From: Methylibium petroleiphilum PM1
Lineage (GTDB): Bacteria > Pseudomonadota > Gammaproteobacteria > Burkholderiales > Burkholderiaceae_C
Assembly (NCBI RefSeq): GCF_000015725.1
Contig: NC_008825.1
Span: 3,658,001 to 3,722,000 of the forward strand
Reading direction: 5' to 3'
Length of the DNA: 64,000 nucleotides
Part shown: in pieces, positions 15,901 through 24,594 of the stretch
How the letters are laid out: each line of letters starts with the position of its first letter
Numbering within the stretch: position 1 is the stretch's first letter
The notes under the pieces: generated by a model
What the model saw: the letters and a program-made list of their open reading frames with translations, nothing else
Database searches by the model: none
What the model was told of the DNA's origin: nothing
Made by a program: the position numbers and the translations under genes

Positions 15901-15906
15901 AGTCTA
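15901..15906 (-). promoter_or_regulatory. candidate -10 element of the trp promoter
   Basis: TGCTAGACT on the minus strand is an extended -10-like element (TAGACT at 15901-15906). A start seven bases further would fall on the A of the leader-peptide ATG. No convincing -35 hexamer is seen at 17 bp. Confidence 0.45.
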
Positions 15907-16099
15907 GCAGGCGCCGCGGGCCGAAGTCCGGTCGCCGTGGGGCCACGCCCCCCTCTCCCTCGCGCAGCCCCCGTTTGCGGGGAGGTGCCTGTTCACGGGG
16001 TGGTCGGGCCTGCGCTCGGCCGCTTAGTCTCCGCTGCACAGAAGCCTCTCTCGTCACTGTCATCACACAGCGACGACGAACGAGGCAAGGAGGACATCG

Positions 16100-17761
16100 T
16101 TGGACAAGCTATCGAGAGTGCGTCTGCTCATGACGAGTTGCGCGGCCGGCGCCCTGACCGCCTGTGGTGGGGGAGGCGGAGACGCCATGCCGTCGTCGGC
16201 CATCGGCAGCGCAGCGGGCGGATCGGCCCGCGCCGTCGCTGCCGCAGAGCCCGGTGAAGTGGTCTGGACCCAATGCGCCATCGAAGAGCAGGTCTGCAGC
16301 TTCACCGGCACCAAGGAAGTCCGCTACGGCTACAACGGCATCTACGCGACCGCCACCTTCACCAACCGCGTCATCTGCGGCAACAACGCCTTCGGCGATC
16401 CGGCGCCCGGCCGTGACAAGGTGTGCGAGATCGTACTGGACACCGCCGCACCGGCGCCAGCTCCGGCTCCCGCGCCGGGGCCCGCACCCGAGGCCTGGAC
16501 GTTCTGCGCGAACGAGCGGGGTGTCTGCACCTTCACCGGAACGCAGCTGGTGCGCTTCGGCACTACCGGAGCGTATGTGACGGCCTTGCACACCGGCTCC
16601 GTTGCCTGCGACAACCGCGTTTTCGGCGATCCCGCCTACGGCGTCGAGAAGCACTGCGATGTCGCTCCGGCGCCGGAGGGCCCGCCGCCCCCGGCGCCCG
16701 CGCCGAGCCCCTGGACGCAATGCGCGTTCGAGGACCAGACCTGCAGCTTTGTCGGCACAAAGCAGGTTCGCTACGGCTACAGCGGCGTCTACGCGACCGG
16801 CACGTTCACGAATGGCGTAAGGTGCGGCAACGGCGCCTTCGGTGATCCGGCTCCAGGACGCGACAAGGTGTGCGAGATCTCGAACGATGAGGTGCCCCCG
16901 CCGCCCCCCCCGGCTCCCGACCCCAACGGCGTGACCTGGGCCTTCTGCGGCACCGAACGGTCCACCTGCACCCTGACCGGCACGCAACTCGTGCGATTCG
17001 GCGCCAACGGCGTCTTCGTGACCGGGACGTTCACCGGCATGGTCGCCTGCGACAACAGCATCTTCGGGGATCCCGCCTACGGCGTGGAGAAGCACTGCGA
17101 GATCGGGACGCCCAACTCCATCCCCGAGCCCTCGCCGGGGTCGGTGGTGCCGGGCATCTGGGTCGCAATGGGCTCCTCCACTGCGGAAGGGACCGGCACC
17201 AGCGTGCCCGTCACGGCATGGACGGCGCGGCTGCAAGCCGATGTGTACGCCAAGGGCGTGACCCTGAACAATCTGGCACTCAGCGGAGCCACCACGTACA
17301 CCGGCTTGCCCACATCGTCACCTGCCGTTCCCGATCGTCCCGCACCCAACGGTGCCTACAACATCGAGGCCGCACTGGCATTCAGTCCGAAACTTGTGAT
17401 CGTCGCCTATCCCACCAACGACACATCGAACGACTACACCGTGTCCGAAACGGTCAACAACCTGCTCGCCATTCGCGCCGCGGCGCTCGCTCAGGGCGTG
17501 CCCGTGATCGTGCAAGGCACTCAGCCGCGCGATCTCACGGAAGAGCAGCTCGCGCTGTTGCCGCAGATCGATGAGCAACTGGCAGGCGCCATCGGTCCCT
17601 GCTTCGTCGAGGTGCGCTCAGCCTTGCAGGGCCCGACCGGTCAGATCCGCTCCATCTATTCCGCTGGTGACGGCACGCATCTGAACGATGCCGGGCACGA
17701 ACTCATCTTCAATCGCATCAAGTCCGTGCTCACCAGCGGGCAGTGCGTCCCCGCCTTCTAG
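16100..17761 (+). CDS. secreted SGNH/GDSL-hydrolase lipoprotein with four N-terminal repeats
   Basis: 553 residues from TTG at 16100, which has AAGGAGG six bases upstream. The N terminus looks like a lipoprotein signal (LMTSCAAGALTAC, then a Gly run). Four repeats of about 58 residues follow (starting near 55, 131, 205 and 278), each with W-x-x-C, C-x-F/L-x-GT, VR(Y/F)G, FGDP and a final Cys; Pro-rich linkers separate them. Repeats 1 and 3 match each other best, as do 2 and 4, so a two-repeat unit was duplicated. The C-terminal SGNH hydrolase domain (about 350-553) shows MGSST (nucleophile Ser), PTND (block III) and GDGTHLNDAGH (block V Asp/His). Probable role: deacetylation or ester cleavage on an extracellular glycan, with the repeats as binding modules. 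Substrate unknown. Confidence 0.8.
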   Translation: MDKLSRVRLLMTSCAAGALTACGGGGGDAMPSSAIGSAAGGSARAVAAAEPGEVVWTQCAIEEQVCSFTGTKEVRYGYNGIYATATFTNRVICGNNAFGDPAPGRDKVCEIVLDTAAPAPAPAPAPGPAPEAWTFCANERGVCTFTGTQLVRFGTTGAYVTALHTGSVACDNRVFGDPAYGVEKHCDVAPAPEGPPPPAPAPSPWTQCAFEDQTCSFVGTKQVRYGYSGVYATGTFTNGVRCGNGAFGDPAPGRDKVCEISNDEVPPPPPPAPDPNGVTWAFCGTERSTCTLTGTQLVRFGANGVFVTGTFTGMVACDNSIFGDPAYGVEKHCEIGTPNSIPEPSPGSVVPGIWVAMGSSTAEGTGTSVPVTAWTARLQADVYAKGVTLNNLALSGATTYTGLPTSSPAVPDRPAPNGAYNIEAALAFSPKLVIVAYPTNDTSNDYTVSETVNNLLAIRAAALAQGVPVIVQGTQPRDLTEEQLALLPQIDEQLAGAIGPCFVEVRSALQGPTGQIRSIYSAGDGTHLNDAGHELIFNRIKSVLTSGQCVPAF

Positions 17762-17786
17762 CCCTGCCTTTCGGCTGACGATAGCC

Positions 17787-17819
17787 CTGCGCTAGCACCC
17801 CAAAACGGTGCTAGCGCAG
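17787..17819. repeat. 13-bp perfect inverted repeat downstream of the SGNH gene
   Basis: CTGCGCTAGCACC (17787-17799) and its exact reverse complement (17807-17819) are separated by seven bases. It lies 25 bp after the stop codon and probably ends that transcript, although no T-run follows. A second small hairpin, ACCCTGT/ACAGGGT, is at 17890-17906. The rest of the 221-bp gap holds nothing I can name. Confidence 0.6.
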
Positions 17820-17982
17820 CGGATGATCCCGGGAGTGCTTCATCGCGGCGCAACACTAGCCTGCGGCGCCGCAACATGGAGCAATTGCAACCCTGTTCCA
17901 CAGGGTCTTCTCGAGCATGAGTAACACGCGACAACCCGGCACATTTGAGATTCGAGCTTGAACCGTTCCGGTCCGTGTCGTC

Positions 17983-18297
17983 ATGAGCGCAGAAACCGCC
18001 CCGTTGCTTCCTCCGATCGAAAAGCCCTACCTGGTGCTCCTCGAGCCCGCGTCGGGACGGGCCGCGGCCTACGACGCCCAGAACCGCCTGTTGACCGACC
18101 GCGCCAGCGAGCGGCTGGTGGCCTTCGCGCTGGAGCGCCATGTCCACAGCGAGTACTGGGATGACCTGAAGGACCTGGGCATGCCGCGCCAGCGGCCGAG
18201 TTGGGCGCCGGGTGACAACCTCAGCGGCTGCACCCTCTACTGGCTGCGCAACGGCTGGTCCAAGTTCCGCGACCTGCTCGACACGCCGGACGCCTGA
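17983..18297 (+). CDS. conserved hypothetical protein, 104 residues
   Basis: Small soluble protein without a signal peptide or membrane segment. The sequence is coherent (KPYLVLLEPASGRAAAYDAQ at 15-34; a Trp/Tyr-rich C-terminal half with SEYWDDLKDLG and CTLYWLRNGWSKFRDLLD) and shows normal codon bias, so I regard it as real. I do not recognise the family. It converges on rpe with only 28 bp between the stop codons. Confidence 0.6.
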   Translation: MSAETAPLLPPIEKPYLVLLEPASGRAAAYDAQNRLLTDRASERLVAFALERHVHSEYWDDLKDLGMPRQRPSWAPGDNLSGCTLYWLRNGWSKFRDLLDTPDA

Positions 18298-18325
18298 GGC
18301 CCGGCACAGCAACCCACTCGCTGCC

Positions 18326-19015
18326 TCAGGCGGCGAGCCGCGCGCGCATCGCGTCGATCACCGCCTTGTAGTCCGGCTGGCCGAAGATCGCGCTGCCGGC
18401 GACGAAGGTGTCGGCCCCGGCATCGGCGGCCGCGCGGATGTTGTCGGTCTTGATGCCGCCGTCCACCTCGAGGCGGATGTCGCGTCCGCTGGCGTCGATC
18501 AGCTGCCTCACGCGCGCCAGCTTCTTCAGGGTCGACGGGATGAAGCTCTGCCCGCCGAAGCCGGGGTTCACGCTCATCAGCAGAACCAGGTCGACCTTGT
18601 CGATCACCCACTCCAGCACGTCGAGCGAGGCGGCCGGGTTGAACACCAGGCCGGCCTGGCAGCCGGCGTCCTTGATCAACTGCAGCGTGCGGTCCACGTG
18701 GGTGCTGGCGTCGGGGTGGAAGCTCACCAGGTCGGCACCGGCCTTGGCGAAGGCCTGCGCCAGCGCATCGACCGGCTGCACCATCAGGTGCACGTCGATC
18801 GGCACGCGCACGCCGGCGGCGGTGACCGCGTGCTTGCGCAGGGCCTCGCAGACCATCGGCCCGAAGGTGAGGTTGGGTACGTAATGGTTGTCCATCACGT
18901 CGAAGTGGATCCAGTCGGCGCCGGCGGCGATGACATCCTTCACCTCCTCGCCCAGGCGGGCGAAGTCGGCCGACAGCAGGCTCGGGGCGATACGGAAGTG
19001 GCGTTGCGGGGACAT
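18326..19015 (-). CDS. rpe: ribulose-phosphate 3-epimerase
   Basis: Interconverts ribulose-5-phosphate and xylulose-5-phosphate in the pentose phosphate and Calvin pathways. 229 residues, TIM barrel. Motifs: APSLLSADF at the N terminus, [17 protein letters not shown] (metal-binding His/Asp), VDVHLMV-type [27 protein letters not shown] and the second catalytic Asp in LEVDGGI. It is divergent from the TPR gene; in related genomes rpe, apaG, gph and trpE are often neighbours, which fits the nearby trp operon. Confidence 0.97.
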   Translation of the reverse strand: MSPQRHFRIAPSLLSADFARLGEEVKDVIAAGADWIHFDVMDNHYVPNLTFGPMVCEALRKHAVTAAGVRVPIDVHLMVQPVDALAQAFAKAGADLVSFHPDASTHVDRTLQLIKDAGCQAGLVFNPAASLDVLEWVIDKVDLVLLMSVNPGFGGQSFIPSTLKKLARVRQLIDASGRDIRLEVDGGIKTDNIRAAADAGADTFVAGSAIFGQPDYKAVIDAMRARLAA

Positions 19016-19153
19016 GGCGGCGATCGGTCACGGAGGGTCGGCGTGCGCCGATTCTAGGGAGCGCGGTCGCCGGCCGCGTGGATCGGCATCAGCCCGCATA
19101 GCCATGCGGCGCGCCGCTGGCTACGCTGCGCGACGCGTCCTCGCCCTCTCACC

Positions 19154-20761
19154 ATGCAACGACCCGCCCCCCGCTCCGCACGCGGCCCCCACCCGGCCGA
19201 GGTGAACGCCGTGCTCGCGCACTGCCAGGCCGGCCGCTGGCCGGAGGCAGAGACCGCAGCGGCGCGGCTGTTGAAGAGCCACCCGCAGGATGCGGCCCTG
19301 CACAACCTGCACGGCACGGCCTGCTCGGAACAGCACAAGCTCGACGCCGCGGCGGCCAGCTTCCGCCGGGCGGCGGCGCTGGCGCCGCAGTCGGCCGAAC
19401 TGCTGTTCAACCTGGCCGCCACCTGCGGCCGCCTGGGCCGGCTCGACGAGGCCGTGGCCGCCTACCGGCGGTCCGTCGCGCTGAAGCCCGACTTCGCGGT
19501 GGCGCACTACAACCTCGGCACCGCGCTCAAGGATTTGCAGCAGCTCGACGAGGCCGTCACCAGCCTGCGGCGCGCGGTGGCGCTGCAGCCGGGCTACGCC
19601 GCCGCGCACGCGAACCTCGGCGCCGTGCGCCAGGCCCAGGGCCATCTCGACGACGCCATCGCGTGCTACCGCGCCGCGCTGGCGATCACGCCCACCGCCC
19701 GGGCGCACCTGAGCCTCGCCTCGGCGCTGCGTGCGCACGGCCTGCTCGACGCCGCGGCCGCCAGCCTGCGTGACGCGCTCGCGCTCGACCCGGCCTACGC
19801 CGACGCCCACAACAATCTCGGCGAGACGCTGTGGGACCAGGGCCGTGTCGACGATGCGCTGGCCAGCTACCGCGCCGCACACCGCCTCGATCCCGCGCAC
19901 CCCGAGGCCAACCACAACCTCGGCGTCCTGCTCCAGGCCGCCGGGCAATGGGGCGATGCCATCGCCTGCTTCGAGCGTTCGCAGCTGCGCGACTGGCAGG
20001 AGCGGCGCCTCTACTGCCTGTACAAGACCGAGCGCTACGCCGAGTTCCGCGCCGCGCTGGCGCCGATGCTGTCCGCCAGCCCGCACCGCTCGCCCTTTCT
20101 CGCCACGCTGTCGGCGCACCACGCCGCGAACTTCGCCGAACCCGACCCCTACGGTTTCTGCCGCACGCCGCTCGATTTCGTGCAGCATGCCCGCATCGAC
20201 GCGTTGGCCGCGCCGGGCAGCGCCCTCGTCACCGAGTTGCTGCGCGACATCGAACACGCCGAGATCGCCGAACGCAAGCAGGGCCGGCTGCACCACGGCA
20301 TCCAGTCGGCCGGCAACCTGTTCAAGCGCCCCGAGGACTCGTTCCGCCGCCTCGCGGCGCTGATCGGGCAGGCGGTCGTCGCCTACCGCGCGAAGTGGGC
20401 CGGCGCCGATTGCGAGTACGCGCGCGCCTTCCCCGCCGACCCGGTGTTCAGCAGCTCGTGGTACGTGAAGATGCGGCAGGGCGGCCACCTCACCTCGCAC
20501 ATCCACGAGACCGGCTGGCTGAGCGGCGTGGTGTACCTGGCACTGCCGCCGCGCGCCGAGGGCAGCGACGACGGCTGCATCGAGTTCAGCACCGACGGCG
20601 ACGGTTATCCGCGCCGGCACGAGCACTTCCCGCGCCGGGTGCTGGCGCCTCAGGTCGGCGACCTGGTGCTGTTCCCGTCGTCGCTGTTCCACCGCACGCT
20701 GCCGTTCCGCGCCGACGCCGACCGCGTGTGCATCGCCTTCGATATCGCGCCCGGTCCCTAG
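19154..20761 (+). CDS. TPR-repeat protein with C-terminal 2OG-Fe(II) oxygenase domain
   Basis: 535 residues. About seven tetratricopeptide repeats fill residues 15-290 (for example VAAYRRSVALKPDFAVAHYN and DALASYRAAHRLDPAHPEAN). The C-terminal 200 residues look like the putative 2OG-Fe(II) oxygenase family: HIHETGWLSGVVYLALP supplies the His-x-His metal pair, and LVLFPSSLFHRTLPF plus DRVCIAFD supply the distal His and the Arg that binds 2-oxoglutarate. Probable role: hydroxylation of a protein or small molecule, with the TPRs binding the substrate protein. Target unknown. It lies 10 bp upstream of apaG. Confidence 0.8.
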   Translation: MQRPAPRSARGPHPAEVNAVLAHCQAGRWPEAETAAARLLKSHPQDAALHNLHGTACSEQHKLDAAAASFRRAAALAPQSAELLFNLAATCGRLGRLDEAVAAYRRSVALKPDFAVAHYNLGTALKDLQQLDEAVTSLRRAVALQPGYAAAHANLGAVRQAQGHLDDAIACYRAALAITPTARAHLSLASALRAHGLLDAAAASLRDALALDPAYADAHNNLGETLWDQGRVDDALASYRAAHRLDPAHPEANHNLGVLLQAAGQWGDAIACFERSQLRDWQERRLYCLYKTERYAEFRAALAPMLSASPHRSPFLATLSAHHAANFAEPDPYGFCRTPLDFVQHARIDALAAPGSALVTELLRDIEHAEIAERKQGRLHHGIQSAGNLFKRPEDSFRRLAALIGQAVVAYRAKWAGADCEYARAFPADPVFSSSWYVKMRQGGHLTSHIHETGWLSGVVYLALPPRAEGSDDGCIEFSTDGDGYPRRHEHFPRRVLAPQVGDLVLFPSSLFHRTLPFRADADRVCIAFDIAPGP

Positions 20762-20771
20762 AATCCGGGGC

Positions 20772-21146
20772 ATGGCACGTCCCGAGTTCACCATCAGCGT
20801 CGTCGCGCGCTACCTGCCCGAGCAATCGGCCCCCGAGCAACAGGCGTACGCGTTCTCGTACTCGGTGACCATCGTCAACAGCGGCGATGTGCCCGCCCAG
20901 CTGATCGGCCGCCACTGGCTGATCACCGACGCCAGCGGCGCCCGGCAGGAGGTACGCGGCCTGGGCGTCATCGGCCAGCAGCCGCTCCTGCAGCCCGGTG
21001 AGCAGTTCGAATACCAGAGCTGGGCCCGCATTGCCGCGCCTCGCGGCCAGATGCAGGGCAGCTACTTCTGCATGAGCGCCGACGCACAGGCCTTCGAGGC
21101 CGCGATCCCGCCGTTCGAGCTGTCGCAGCACTCGGCGCTGCATTGA
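20772..21146 (+). CDS. apaG: ApaG/CorD family protein
   Basis: 124-residue single-domain immunoglobulin-like protein linked genetically to Co/Mg efflux; the biochemical role is not settled. Family motifs: YAFSYSVTIVNSG, QLIGRHWLITDASG and the conserved glycine-rich turn GVIGQQPLLQPGEQFEYQSW followed by PRGQMQGSYFCM. Start ATG 20772. Its stop codon overlaps the TTG start of the next gene. Confidence 0.95.
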   Translation: MARPEFTISVVARYLPEQSAPEQQAYAFSYSVTIVNSGDVPAQLIGRHWLITDASGARQEVRGLGVIGQQPLLQPGEQFEYQSWARIAAPRGQMQGSYFCMSADAQAFEAAIPPFELSQHSALH

Positions 21147-23245
21147 ACCGGCCGCGCTTGGACACGCCCCGCTTGCGGCGCAAGCCCACCGGCCGACGCG
21201 GCTGGGACCTCACCGCGCTGCTCAACGCGGCCGACCCGCGCGCCGGCATGCCCGAGCGCCACCTGTGGCTGGTGCGCCTGGTCGAATGGCTGCGCCACCC
21301 GGGGCGCCTCCGCGAGGAACTGGGCGGCGATGCCGCCGAGCCCACCGTCGAGACCACACTGCTGCCACTGCGGCGCCTGCGGCACCTGCTCAACGTGCTC
21401 GACCGCAACCCCGGGCCGCGCGCCGACGTGGTCGGGATGCTGCGCGCCTTCCGCAGCGAGATCGACCTGGCCACCCTGCTGGCCGACTTCGGGTTCGCGC
21501 AGCGGGTCGCCGTGTTCAGCGAGTTCGGCGATCGGATGCGCTCGCGCTTCCTGCCCGCCACGCCGGCCACCACGGACCTCGCGCAGCTGTTCGGCCTGCT
21601 GTTCAGCGATCCGCGCGACACCGAATGGCTGGCCGCAATCGACGACGCCACGCTGACGCGGCTGACCACGCTTTTCGCCGAGGCCCGGCCGGCGGCCGAG
21701 CCGCCGCTCGGCTGGCGGGCGCCGTTCTTCGACGCGCTGCTGATCCTGGCCTCGCAGGTCGGTGCTGCCGGTGCCACCGGCGCGGTACGCCAGCGCATGA
21801 GCCCCGAGCTGCTGGTCGACAAGCCCTTCCGCCAGCTGCTGCGGGCCGCCGAGCGTCTGTGCGAGGCGGCCGAGGGCGGCGACGAGGCCGCGCTGCTGCG
21901 CGAGGCACAGTACCTGCGCGCGCTCCTCGACGCGTGCCGGCGGGCTGCCGACAGCGTGAGCCAGCACCTCGAGGAACACGGCGTGTCGGTCGACCTGGTG
22001 TTCCAGGTCGACCAGCTGCGCGCCCGCACCGTGCGCGTCGACGCGCTGCTGGCCTGCGCGCTGGCGCCGGCCGGCTCGCGCGAGCGCGAGATGGTGCACC
22101 TGGTGGCCGGGCTGGCGCGCGTCGCATCCGAACGGCGCAGCATCCGCGCGCTGTTCGCGCGGCAGTACTCGATGCTGGCGCGCAAGGTCGCCGAGCGCAG
22201 CGCCGAGACCGGCGAGCACTACATCACCCGCACCCGCGGCGAGTGGTGGGCGATGCTGCGCAAGGCGCTCGGCGGCGGGGCGGTGCTGGCCGGCACCACC
22301 TTCATGAAGTTCCTGGTGCTCGCGCTCGGGCTGTCGGCCTTCTGGGCCGGCTTCGGCGCCGGGCTCAACTATGCGGCGAGCTTCGTCCTCATCTACCTGC
22401 TGCACTGGACGGTCGCCACCAAGCAGCCGGCCATGACCGCGCCGGCCATGGCCGCCAAGCTCGACGACGTGGGCAACGACGCGGCCGTGGAAGACTTCGT
22501 CGACGAGGTCGCGCACCTGATCCGTTCGCAGGCCGCCGGCATCGTCGGCAACCTGGCCATGGTGGCACCGGTGGTGCTGGGCGTGCAGTGGCTCGCCACC
22601 CAGGCCTTCGGTGCGCCGCTGGTCGGCGTGCAGGACGCCGGGCACGTGCTGCACAGCCTCACCGCGCTGGGCCCGACACCGTTCTACGCGGCCTTCACTG
22701 GCGTGCTGTTGTTCGCCTCCAGCCTGTTCGGCGGCTGGGCCGAGAACTGGTTCGTGCTGCACCAACTCGACAGCGCGATCCGCTGGAACCCGCGCATCCT
22801 CGCGCGGCTGGGTGCGCCGCGCGCAGAGCGCTGGTCGCGCTGGTGGCGCGCCAACATCTCGGGCCTGGTCGCCAACATCTCGCTCGGCCTGATGCTCGGC
22901 ATCGTGCCGGTGCTGGCGGCCTTCTTCGCGCTGCCGCTGGATGTGCGCCACGTGACGCTGTCGACCGGGCAGATCGCCGCGGCGCTCGGGGCCCTCGGCA
23001 TGCAGGCGCTGCGCGAACCGGCGTTCTGGTGGTGCGTGGCCGCGATCCCGCTCACCGGCGCACTCAACCTCGGCGTGAGTTTCTTCCTCGCCTTCAAGGT
23101 GGCGATGCGCTCGCGTGGCATCCGCGTCGCCGATCGCTCGCGCATCTACGCGGCGCTGCGGCGCCGCCTGCGCACCCGTTTCATCAGCTTCCTGCTGCCG
23201 CCGCGCGCCGCAGCCCCGGCCGGCGAGGCCCGCGGGCCGACGTGA
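21143..23245 (+). CDS. Gcr-type 'site-specific recombinase' family membrane protein
   Basis: 700 residues from a TTG that overlaps the apaG stop (TTGA). The family (often labelled site-specific recombinase Gcr) has no recognisable recombinase catalytic motif here. Instead the C-terminal half is strongly hydrophobic, with segments near 390-430 (TFMKFLVLALGLSAFWAGFG), 470-490, 515-535, 585-610 and 630-660. The N-terminal half is helical and soluble (LLPLRRLRHLLNVLDRN). I therefore read it as an integral membrane protein of unknown role. The first ATG (21248) would remove conserved-looking sequence, so TTG is preferred. Confidence 0.75.
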   Translation: MNRPRLDTPRLRRKPTGRRGWDLTALLNAADPRAGMPERHLWLVRLVEWLRHPGRLREELGGDAAEPTVETTLLPLRRLRHLLNVLDRNPGPRADVVGMLRAFRSEIDLATLLADFGFAQRVAVFSEFGDRMRSRFLPATPATTDLAQLFGLLFSDPRDTEWLAAIDDATLTRLTTLFAEARPAAEPPLGWRAPFFDALLILASQVGAAGATGAVRQRMSPELLVDKPFRQLLRAAERLCEAAEGGDEAALLREAQYLRALLDACRRAADSVSQHLEEHGVSVDLVFQVDQLRARTVRVDALLACALAPAGSREREMVHLVAGLARVASERRSIRALFARQYSMLARKVAERSAETGEHYITRTRGEWWAMLRKALGGGAVLAGTTFMKFLVLALGLSAFWAGFGAGLNYAASFVLIYLLHWTVATKQPAMTAPAMAAKLDDVGNDAAVEDFVDEVAHLIRSQAAGIVGNLAMVAPVVLGVQWLATQAFGAPLVGVQDAGHVLHSLTALGPTPFYAAFTGVLLFASSLFGGWAENWFVLHQLDSAIRWNPRILARLGAPRAERWSRWWRANISGLVANISLGLMLGIVPVLAAFFALPLDVRHVTLSTGQIAAALGALGMQALREPAFWWCVAAIPLTGALNLGVSFFLAFKVAMRSRGIRVADRSRIYAALRRRLRTRFISFLLPPRAAAPAGEARGPT

Positions 23246-23258
23246 GTACGCGAGCGCC

Positions 23259-23402
23259 TCAGGCCGGCGGCGGCAGCGTGGGCGGATCGTCCGGCGGCGG
23301 CGCGCGGCGCTCGCCGCCTCGGCGGCCCGAGAACATCGTCCACCAGACGATGAAGACCAGGCAGGCCAGTGCGGCCAGTGCCTCCAGCAGAAGGAGTCCC
23401 AT
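23259..23402 (-). CDS. small membrane protein, 47 residues
   Basis: Minus-strand open frame starting ATG at 23402, two bases inside the divergent mltA start. It encodes one clear membrane helix (residues 2-23, LLLLEALAALACLVFIVWW), then TMFSGRRGGERR and a Pro-rich tail. The pattern of helix followed by a basic stretch fits a small inner-membrane protein with its C terminus in the cytoplasm. I see no good ribosome binding site, and it could be a chance frame; the plausible protein composition makes me keep it. Confidence 0.45.
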   Translation of the reverse strand: MGLLLLEALAALACLVFIVWWTMFSGRRGGERRAPPPDDPPTLPPPA

Positions 23403-24594
23403 GTTCGTGAAGAAGATCCTGGCGCCGCGGTGGCTGTTGGCCGGGATGGTAGGCGCACTGGCCGCCTGCAGCACGGCGCCGCCGGCCGGCCCCACGCCGC
23501 CATCGCCCACCTCGCCCGCTGCGCCGCCCACGGCCGCGCCGGCCCCGGCGGCCGCAGCCCTGCCGCCGCCGCTGCTGCGCGAGAACGCCCGCTGGCAGCC
23601 GGTGCCCTGGAGCGACCTGCCCGGCTGGGAGGTCGACGCCACGGGGCGTGTCTGGCCGGCGCTGCTGGCCGGCTGTTCGAAGCCGGCCCCCGGCTGGGCC
23701 GCCGCCTGCGCCAGCGCCAAGGCGCTCGATGCGCCCGACGACGCCCGCGTCCGCGCCTGGCTGCAGCGCACGCTGACGCCCTACCGCGTCACCGCGCTCG
23801 ACGGTCGCGGCGAGGGCCTCGCCACCGGCTACTTCGAGCCGCTGGTCGCCGCCTCGCGCCAGCGCAGCAAGAGCTACAGCGTGCCGCTCTACGCGGCGCC
23901 GCCGAACCTGGCACTGCGCAAGCCCTGGTACACGCGCGCCGAGATCGAGACGCTGCCGGCAGCGCGCGCCGCACTGAAGGGGCGCGAGATCGCCTGGATC
24001 GCCGACCCACTGGACGCGCTGCTGCTGCAGGTGCAGGGCTCGGGCCGGCTCGCAATCACCGAGCCCGACGGCCGCCGGCAGACCGTGCGCCTCGCCTACG
24101 GCGGCCACAACGACCAACCCTACCAGTCGGTCGGCCGCTGGCTGGTCGAGCGTGGTGCGTTCACGCTGGAGCAAGCCTCGTGGCCGGCCATCAAGGCCTG
24201 GGCGCGCGCCAACCCCGGTCGCGTGTCGGAGATGCTGGCCGCGAACCCGCGCTACGTGTTCTTCCGCGAGGAGCCGCTGCCCGATCCGTCGATCGGCGCG
24301 GTCGGCGCGCAGGGCGTGCCGCTGACGCCGGGCCGCTCGATCGCGGTCGATCCGCGCGCCATTCCCTACGGTACGCCCGTGTGGCTCGACACCACCGAGC
24401 CGCAGCCCTGGAGCGCCACGCCCCCCCCGCCGCGGCCACTGCAGCGACTGGTGATGGCGCAGGACACCGGCAGCGCCATCACCGGCGCCGTGCGCGCCGA
24501 CTACTACTGGGGCTGGGCCGAGGGCGCCGAGGACCGCGCCGGCCGCATGAAGCAACCGCTGCGGATGTGGGTGCTGTGGCCCGTCACGCGCTGA
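23401..24594 (+). CDS. mltA: membrane-bound lytic murein transglycosylase A
   Basis: Cleaves peptidoglycan to anhydromuropeptides at the outer membrane. 397 residues; AGGAG precedes the ATG at 23401. The lipobox LAAC (Cys22) follows a short signal, then a Pro/Ala linker. MltA-domain motifs: GYFEPLVAASRQRSKSYSVPLY, DALLLQVQGSGRL and the 3D domain with GRSIAVDPRAIPYGTPVWLDT and VMAQDTGSAITGAVRADYYWG, which includes the catalytic Asp residues. Its 3' end overlaps the end of the convergent LnmK-like gene by 11 bp. Confidence 0.95.
   Translation: MFVKKILAPRWLLAGMVGALAACSTAPPAGPTPPSPTSPAAPPTAAPAPAAAALPPPLLRENARWQPVPWSDLPGWEVDATGRVWPALLAGCSKPAPGWAAACASAKALDAPDDARVRAWLQRTLTPYRVTALDGRGEGLATGYFEPLVAASRQRSKSYSVPLYAAPPNLALRKPWYTRAEIETLPAARAALKGREIAWIADPLDALLLQVQGSGRLAITEPDGRRQTVRLAYGGHNDQPYQSVGRWLVERGAFTLEQASWPAIKAWARANPGRVSEMLAANPRYVFFREEPLPDPSIGAVGAQGVPLTPGRSIAVDPRAIPYGTPVWLDTTEPQPWSATPPPPRPLQRLVMAQDTGSAITGAVRADYYWGWAEGAEDRAGRMKQPLRMWVLWPVTR

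Noticed and set aside
21143-23245. Site-specific recombinase as a sign of a mobile element
   Set aside because: The family name is historical; no tyrosine or serine recombinase catalytic residues are visible, the C-terminal half is a membrane protein, and no attachment sites or transfer genes are nearby.
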